Under the pieces are notes generated by a model. It searched no databases, was not told where the DNA came from, and saw only the letters and a program-made list of their open reading frames with translations. DNA of 14,578 bases from positions 1-14,578 of the forward strand of contig JAVBLA010000080.1 of assembly GCA_031553775.1 (NCBI GenBank). The letters run 5' to 3'. The translations under genes and the position numbers were made by a program. This document shows, piece after piece, positions 7,952 to 12,228 of this stretch (positions are counted from its first letter, which is position 1; the number at the start of each line of letters is the position of its first letter). The stretch is from JAISFI01 sp031553775 (lineage in GTDB: Bacteria > Bacteroidota > Bacteroidia > Bacteroidales > Azobacteroidaceae).

Positions 7952-8072
7952 ATGTATCAAAAGTAGACTCTGATCGTTATTGTGAGGAGGAACGACGAAG
8001 CAATTTCCTGACAATCGCAGCAGATTGCTTCGCTATCGCTCGCAATGACGGAATATTTTAATTTTGATACAT
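7952..8072. repeat. REP/MITE-like nested palindrome
   Basis: The outer arms ATGTATCAAAA (7952-7962) and TTTTGATACAT (8062-8072) are perfect 11-bp inverted repeats. Inside them the arms 7975-8004 and 8024-8050 pair imperfectly, with a perfect 9-bp CGAAGCAAT / ATTGCTTCG stem (7996-8004 / 8024-8032) and G-U-compatible pairing of ATTGTGAG with CTCGCAAT. The inner sequence is of the ATTGCGAG...GAAGCAAT type I recall as a dispersed repeat in several bacterial genomes. It fills most of the ilvE to aldo-keto reductase gap and could also act as a transcript-end hairpin. Confidence 0.75.
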
Positions 8073-8100
8073 TTTTTCCTCCTGTAAATACAATCATCAG

Positions 8101-9069
8101 ATGGAATATAATTATTGTGGAAAAAGCGGCTTGCAAATCCCTAAAATCTCATTAGGATTGTGGCATAATTTTGGGGATGTGGACGATTTTTCCGTTGCAA
8201 CCCAAATGATCCTTCATGCATTCGACCAGGGAGTTACCCATTTTGACCTGGCCAATAATTACGGACCGCCACCGGGAAGTGCGGAAACTAACTTCGGCAA
8301 GATACTTTCCTCTCAATTAAAGAACCACCGGGATGAAATGATCCTGTCGACCAAAGCCGGACATCTGATGTGGAACGGACCTTATGGCGACGGAGGATCC
8401 CGTAAATACCTTATGGCCAGTATCGACCAGAGCCTCAAAAGAATGGGAGTGGAATATGTGGATATATTTTACAGCCATCGCTACGATCCCCAAACTCCTT
8501 TGGAGGAAACCATCCAGGCCCTGATAGATATGGTCCGCCAGGGAAAAGCTCTATATGCAGGACTATCCAAATATCCGGCAGATAAAGCTCTTCAGGCATA
8601 CGAAATGATGCGCTCCCAACACGTACCTTGCCTGATATTCCAGGATAAGTATAGCTTGTTTGTCCGCCAGCCGGAAAAAGAACATTTTGCCTTGAATGAG
8701 AAATTCGGAGTCGGATTTATTGCTTTCTCCCCATTGGCGCAGGGACTATTGACAAACAAATATCTTTACGGAATTCCTTCTGCTTCCCGTGCTGCCAAAG
8801 AACATGGTTTCCTGAAAAAAGAAGAAATAACCCCTGAAAAAATCCAACAAATTTTCTTATTGAACGAAATTGCTCAGCAAAGGGGGCAAACACTGGCTGA
8901 AATGGCATTGGCCTGGGTACTGCATCATCCGGAGGTAACTTCGGTTATCGTGGGGACAAGTTCAGTGGAGCAGTTAAAAGATAATCTCAAGGCATTGGAT
9001 TGTTCTGCATTTTCAGAAGTGGAATTACAGAAAATAGATGAGATAGTGGGTTTGAGCGGCAGGTTCTGA
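8101..9069 (+). CDS. Aldo-keto reductase, YghZ-like
   Basis: A 322-aa NADPH-dependent aldo-keto reductase of the type exemplified by L-glyceraldehyde 3-phosphate reductase (YghZ/GpR). The catalytic tetrad can be placed: D49 and Y54 in HFDLANNYG (47-55), K85 in LSTKAG (82-87) and H126 in FYSHR (123-127). SPLAQGLLTNKY (210-221) and the nucleotide-binding SVIVGTSSVEQLKDN (281-295) are typical of the YghZ/Kv-beta-like branch. It is cytosolic with no signal peptide. The true substrate is not readable from sequence; small aldehydes such as methylglyoxal are a guess from relatives. The next gene (rpn) converges on it. Confidence 0.9.
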   Translation: MEYNYCGKSGLQIPKISLGLWHNFGDVDDFSVATQMILHAFDQGVTHFDLANNYGPPPGSAETNFGKILSSQLKNHRDEMILSTKAGHLMWNGPYGDGGSRKYLMASIDQSLKRMGVEYVDIFYSHRYDPQTPLEETIQALIDMVRQGKALYAGLSKYPADKALQAYEMMRSQHVPCLIFQDKYSLFVRQPEKEHFALNEKFGVGFIAFSPLAQGLLTNKYLYGIPSASRAAKEHGFLKKEEITPEKIQQIFLLNEIAQQRGQTLAEMALAWVLHHPEVTSVIVGTSSVEQLKDNLKALDCSAFSEVELQKIDEIVGLSGRF

Positions 9070-9090
9070 AAAATGCCCAAAAGAATTGAT

Positions 9091-9134
9091 AAAGGGATAA
9101 GTGATCTTGTTTTTTATTTAGACGCTATCCCTTT
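9091..9134. terminator. Weak hairpin between convergent genes
   Basis: AAAGGGATA (9091-9099) pairs with TATCCCTTT (9126-9134), with a 26-nt loop holding a TTGTTTTTT tract. GCTATCC also repeats directly at 9124-9130 and 9135-9141. It lies between the reductase stop (9069) and the stop of the converging gene (9151), where a shared terminator would be expected. The large loop makes it a weak candidate. Confidence 0.3.
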
Positions 9135-9150
9135 GCTATCCGCTTGTTAT

Positions 9151-10026
9151 TTATATTAATTCTTGGATTTGTATCGATGTGAGCCCTGTAATTTTTACAA
9201 TAACTTCTATAGGAATCCCCTCTTTGATGCAGTTTTTTGCAATTTCTATTTTTTCTTTCTCAATACCCTGATCCCAGCCTTCTTTTTTAGCCACTTCCTT
9301 CGCATATTCCAAGGCATCCTGAACATCTTCATATTCGAATATACTTTTTTTATACTCTTCCATCTCTTCTTCTGTTAATTGGTTTATTTCTGCAATTTTA
9401 AATAGTCTTTCAAATATCTTTCCCTGTTCTTCAAAAGGACAAGAGTCTAATAAAGAAAGGTTTTTCATACAATATAACCAACGATCCATATTGGTCTTTA
9501 GTTCAGAAATATTTTTGTCAAATTTGGGCAGTTCGACAAAAATGAATTTTAACTTACCAGAATAAGGTGTTTTTGTCCTTTCCCGCACAAGTTGTACTCT
9601 CTCTATGTAATAATTTTTATCATCCTCAAATTCTTCAAAAAGAACAAAGTCCAGGATAGCAATAGTATAAACTGCTCTTAATTGAAAATTCCAACGACCC
9701 TGGGGTGCTTGTTGACGGATAGGAAAAGTTGAGTAAAACAGACAACGGTCTTTGAAATAAGGTTGTCTTGCTTTTTGCATTTCGACTATCAGATACTCTC
9801 CTTTATCGGTGATACAGAAAATGTCAAAGACAACTTTTCTGTTGTTTTCTGTATGTCCTAAATGAAGTGTGGGCTGAAGCTGGATGTCGGTTATCCGGTT
9901 TTGTTCCTGTAAAATTTCATTGAGGAAATCAATTAACAACTCTTTGTTTGATTCATTGAAAAATAACTTTTTAAATCCGAAATCTGTTAACGGATTAATG
10001 TACTTTTTCTGCAAAAATTCTTCCAT
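9151..10026 (-). CDS. Rpn family PD-(D/E)XK nuclease/putative transposase
   Basis: The 291-aa product has the hallmark N-terminus NPLTDFGFKKLF (11-22). It continues with FDIFCITDKGEYLIVEMQ (67-84), in which D68, E82 and Q84 match the PD-(D/E)XK core as written in this family (E-x-Q instead of E-x-K). The C-terminal helical tail (about 255-291, IAKNCIKEGIPIEVIVKITG) is usual for these Bacteroidetes proteins. Relatives such as RpnA are Mg-dependent DNA endonucleases that promote recombination. Despite the transposase label, no terminal repeats flank this copy. It has its own promoter and lies downstream of the RHS toxin array. Whether it acts on that array is speculation. Confidence 0.85.
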   Translation of the reverse strand: MEEFLQKKYINPLTDFGFKKLFFNESNKELLIDFLNEILQEQNRITDIQLQPTLHLGHTENNRKVVFDIFCITDKGEYLIVEMQKARQPYFKDRCLFYSTFPIRQQAPQGRWNFQLRAVYTIAILDFVLFEEFEDDKNYYIERVQLVRERTKTPYSGKLKFIFVELPKFDKNISELKTNMDRWLYCMKNLSLLDSCPFEEQGKIFERLFKIAEINQLTEEEMEEYKKSIFEYEDVQDALEYAKEVAKKEGWDQGIEKEKIEIAKNCIKEGIPIEVIVKITGLTSIQIQELI

Positions 10027-10089
10027 AGTTCAATGGTTTTAGGTTGTTGGTATTTAATGATTTTATCAGATGGAAAACCAAATGAAATA

Positions 10090-10121
10090 CAAAAATAATA
10101 AAAGGAAAGAATATTTCCAAA
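10090..10121 (-). promoter_or_regulatory. Full promoter of rpn gene
   Basis: On the minus strand TTTG (10121-10118) is followed by a 20-nt spacer and TATTTTTG (10097-10090), an exact match to TTTG-N20-TAnnTTTG. It lies about 64 nt before the rpn ATG at 10026. It partly follows the end of the truncated RHS cassette (10133), so rpn is probably transcribed independently of the toxin array. Confidence 0.6.
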
Positions 10122-10132
10122 TAAGAGAGAGT

Positions 10133-10666
10133 CTAAAATTGACCAGAAAATTCTACCCTCAAAACCATTGCCGCCCAACTCAGAGATTCATTGGCATAGT
10201 CCTTTTCAGAAAGATACAAGAGTGCGTTAGCTCCGTCTGCGATTTCGCCGAATCCAGGGACGAATCCGATAATATCAAGAAAATTGTGGGTGGTTATTTC
10301 CGGATAAGTACCCTGATAATAATTATTGTACCAATTGTAATACCAATCATCGGAGTTATCACGATTTTGCTTCCTGCTGGCAGGCATTTTCCCGGTAACA
10401 ACTACACATTCATCCAGATACTCATCGACAATAATCCTGTCTGAAAAATCAGTCTGAACGATTAACTGGATTCCTCTTTCCCTGTTTACATGGTAATCGT
10501 CAAAATACATTCCGGTCGGATCGATAAACCTTAGCGGATTGTTTCCACAAAAGGCATAAGGACTCGTATCGTAATCCATCTCACACAATGGAGAAGACTT
10601 TGCTTCTCCCACTGCGGTAATAAATATTGTGAAAATGAAAAATAATATTTTGAGAAATGACTTCAT
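10133..10666 (-). CDS. Orphan RHS cassette: signal leader + RHS core end + pre-toxin, broken tip
   Basis: The 177-aa product starts with a signal-peptide-like segment (1-25, MKSFLKILFFIFTIFITAVG...). It then jumps into the end of the RHS core: CEMDYDTSPYAFCGNNP (28-44) and DPTGM (49-53), matching the same part of the large RHS gene. Residues about 127-167 (FLDIIGFVPGFGEIAD...LSLAAM-like) resemble the helical pre-toxin segment that precedes RHS tips. The frame then ends with VLRVEFSGQF. In the +1 frame the same bases read GRIFWS, matching GRVFWS in the next toxin gene upstream, after which homology stops. So the tip is probably lost through a frameshift and deletion. The start overlaps nothing but lies 1 nt after the previous stop (TAA-A-ATG), suggesting coupled translation. 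Likely a decaying gene; a new short product cannot be excluded. Confidence 0.75.
   Translation of the reverse strand: MKSFLKILFFIFTIFITAVGEAKSSPLCEMDYDTSPYAFCGNNPLRFIDPTGMYFDDYHVNRERGIQLIVQTDFSDRIIVDEYLDECVVVTGKMPASRKQNRDNSDDWYYNWYNNYYQGTYPEITTHNFLDIIGFVPGFGEIADGANALLYLSEKDYANESLSWAAMVLRVEFSGQF
10508..10588 (-). repeat. Copy of RHS core end (matches 12916-12996)
   Basis: This stretch aligns without gaps to 12916-12996 inside the main RHS gene, with 67 of 81 bases identical; 50 of the 54 bases at 10535-10588 match. Identity stops sharply at 10588, where the signal-peptide leader begins. This is a recombination or deletion junction between two RHS-related genes, and long enough to support further homologous exchange. 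Confidence 0.85.
10590..10609. repeat. 7-bp hairpin beside the fusion junction
   Basis: GGAGAAG (10590-10596) and CTTCTCC (10603-10609) form a perfect stem with loop ACTTTG. It lies directly on the leader side of the leader/RHS-core junction. It may have helped the rearrangement or may be chance. Confidence 0.4.
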
Positions 10667-10669
10667 TTT
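10603..10669 (-). repeat. Signal-leader repeat, copy 1 (matches 11643-11709)
   Basis: This encodes the first 21 residues or so of the orphan cassette plus its start region. It aligns to 11643-11709 without gaps, with 59 of 67 bases identical. Several differences are silent or conservative, so the leader peptide is maintained. Confidence 0.85.
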
Positions 10670-11138
10670 ACTTGTTATAAAAATTTTCTCTTGTTTTATA
10701 ATAAGCTTTCAGCTCATCTAATTTCATTCCTAACAAAACAGCGCACTTTGCTTCCCAATCATTTGAATACTTTGCTTTGAAATAATTAAACACTATATCA
10801 TAAGTGGATGGATTACTAAAATCTTTTTCATAAAATTTCAAATCTTTATTCTCTTGTTTTTTATAGAGAGTCCGCCATGAGTTATACATGTAAAGATAGT
10901 ACAATACAATAGAAATACTTACAAAACTTATATCTTCAAAATTAAATTCCTTTTGACCCTTGTCAATCATTAATTTGTAATGATTTATTACAACATTGAA
11001 GTTATTCTCAACCAATACAGCCACAGTGTCAACATTTTGGTTAGCAAAGAGAATGTCCTCCTTACCTAATCTTATTCGTACATTATAGTCCTCGCTTAAT
11101 AAGCTAAGAGTAATATTTCCTAGTTTAATTTTTTTCAT
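10668..11138 (-). CDS. Unknown protein, candidate immunity for FWSGG toxin
   Basis: A 156-aa protein of no family I recognise. It has no signal peptide or membrane span, is rich in Lys, Asn, Tyr and acidic residues, and looks cytosolic. Its middle part (FEDISFVSISIVLYYLYMYNSWRTLY) and the end (WEAKCAVLLGMKLDELKAYYK) look helical. It follows the toxin-like gene by 10 nt and precedes the next leader-bearing gene by 1 nt, all in one orientation. That position, size and base composition are typical of immunity genes in polymorphic toxin loci. The immunity role is inferred from context only. Confidence 0.6.
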   Translation of the reverse strand: MKKIKLGNITLSLLSEDYNVRIRLGKEDILFANQNVDTVAVLVENNFNVVINHYKLMIDKGQKEFNFEDISFVSISIVLYYLYMYNSWRTLYKKQENKDLKFYEKDFSNPSTYDIVFNYFKAKYSNDWEAKCAVLLGMKLDELKAYYKTRENFYNK

Positions 11139-11148
11139 TAGCTTTAGC

Positions 11149-11706
11149 TTAATAATGTGTGATTATTTTTACTCCATTATTGATCAATATTGGCTTTTCA
11201 ATATTAAGCCAAATGCTTTCTGGCTTTACAGTTGCACCTGGGAAGAAGTGTACTGTTCCATTTGCTCCTCGTGCATAAACAGAAGATAATCTTTCCCACA
11301 TAGGCCTTGCTTCGGACCAAGGAATATTTCGAGTAGTTATAAGATTCTGTAAATTCTGACCAGCACGGGTCATTTCTAAAGTAGTGCCACCTGTAGATTT
11401 TGCATAATTCATTGCGACATTCATTGCATTATCTCCGCCTGACCAAAATACTCTTCCTCCCCCCTTAGCATCCCTATTAAGGCTTACAACCCAATCCCTA
11501 TAAGTTATGGCATTTTCTTCATCTAAGCAAGGATTTCCAAAATGATTTTCAGAAGTAACAGTAGTAAATTGTAATTCTTGAAGAAAAAAACATGAAATAT
11601 CTTTCTTCAAAATATTTATATTTACCATAGTGGAAGAATGCACTTCTCCCACTGTGGTAATAATCATTGTGAAGATGAGAAGTAATATTTTGAAAAATAA
11701 CTTCAT
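11149..11706 (-). CDS. Orphan toxin-like cassette with signal leader and FWSGG domain
   Basis: The 185-aa product begins with a signal-peptide-like leader (1-25, MKLFFKILLLIFTMIITTVG...) closely similar to that of the gene at 10133-10666. A poorly conserved stretch (26-80) follows, then a compact domain at about 83-185: GGRVFWSGGDNAMNVAMNYA, GGTTLEMTRAGQ and a C-terminal SIWLNIEKPILINNG. From memory, domains with this FWSGG...A...GGTTLEMT pattern occur at the C-termini of RHS and other polymorphic toxins; I cannot assign an activity. No RHS core remains. It sits 6 nt after one probable immunity gene and 10 nt before another, in a tight minus-strand run. It could be a separately exported toxin or a displaced RHS tip. 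Confidence 0.7.
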   Translation of the reverse strand: MKLFFKILLLIFTMIITTVGEVHSSTMVNINILKKDISCFFLQELQFTTVTSENHFGNPCLDEENAITYRDWVVSLNRDAKGGGRVFWSGGDNAMNVAMNYAKSTGGTTLEMTRAGQNLQNLITTRNIPWSEARPMWERLSSVYARGANGTVHFFPGATVKPESIWLNIEKPILINNGVKIITHY

Positions 11707-11709
11707 TTT
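11643..11709 (-). repeat. Signal-leader repeat, copy 2 (matches 10603-10669)
   Basis: The second copy of the 67-nt leader covers the start codon and roughly the first 21 codons of the FWSGG cassette. Outside the aligned stretch the two genes have unrelated sequence. The common leader is therefore a module joined to different downstream parts. Confidence 0.85.
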
Positions 11710-11712
11710 GTA

Positions 11713-12216
11713 TTATTCAAAATCAGGATAAAAAAAATCATATTTCCCTGTTTTTATTCGATGGGCTATACTATGGGGATTAATAACAACTCCGATTTCA
11801 GCCTTTTGGTTTTCTCCGATAAGTTTTCCTATGTCTCTGAACTTTCCATTAATATTCCAGACATACCATTTTTCAGATATTCTAATTGGCTCTTCTCCAA
11901 TCCATTTGCCATAATCACTTGTGTCTCTAAATAATATTTGGTCTGTATTGCCAATAACATTACTATTTCCTGTTTTCTCCCAAAGATTCATCTTTAAACC
12001 CAGTTTTGTAACGCAATGGGCATAAAACTCCACTTCCCCGTTCATAATTTCTGACAAACTGGGATTTGCATCAATTGGATATACTGTTTTAAACGCTCTA
12101 ATGACATCGCTATTCAATTGTGTTAAGTCAAATGCAATCAATTGAAAATACTTTTTACTGTAGTCATCTATTTTCACGGAAAACACATCGCCTATTTTTG
12201 TACTTACTCTTGCCAT
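11713..12216 (-). CDS. Probable immunity protein for GIY-YIG RHS toxin (Imm26-like)
   Basis: A 167-aa cytosolic-looking protein with no signal peptide. It starts 12 nt after the RHS stop, where the cognate immunity gene is expected. Its N-terminus KIGDVFSVKIDDYSKKYFQL (7-26) has the GDVF-x-(V/I)-x-(L/I) beginning I associate with Imm26-type immunity proteins. YVWNINGKFRDIG (118-130) and the end (GKYDFFYPDFE) look like a small beta-rich fold. It would protect the cell by binding the toxin tip encoded just upstream. The immunity role rests on position and a partial motif; the family name is tentative. Confidence 0.65.
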   Translation of the reverse strand: MARVSTKIGDVFSVKIDDYSKKYFQLIAFDLTQLNSDVIRAFKTVYPIDANPSLSEIMNGEVEFYAHCVTKLGLKMNLWEKTGNSNVIGNTDQILFRDTSDYGKWIGEEPIRISEKWYVWNINGKFRDIGKLIGENQKAEIGVVINPHSIAHRIKTGKYDFFYPDFE

Positions 12217-12228
12217 AATAAATAAATT

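Noticed and set aside
9151..10026. Rpn gene as an active insertion sequence
   Set aside because: No terminal inverted repeats or target-site duplications are visible on either side. The transposase label for this family is historical.
10070..10444. Plus-strand open frame of 124 codons
   Set aside because: It overlaps the RHS-derived cassette on the minus strand and has no family pattern. The minus strand has clear RHS homology, so this is a shadow.
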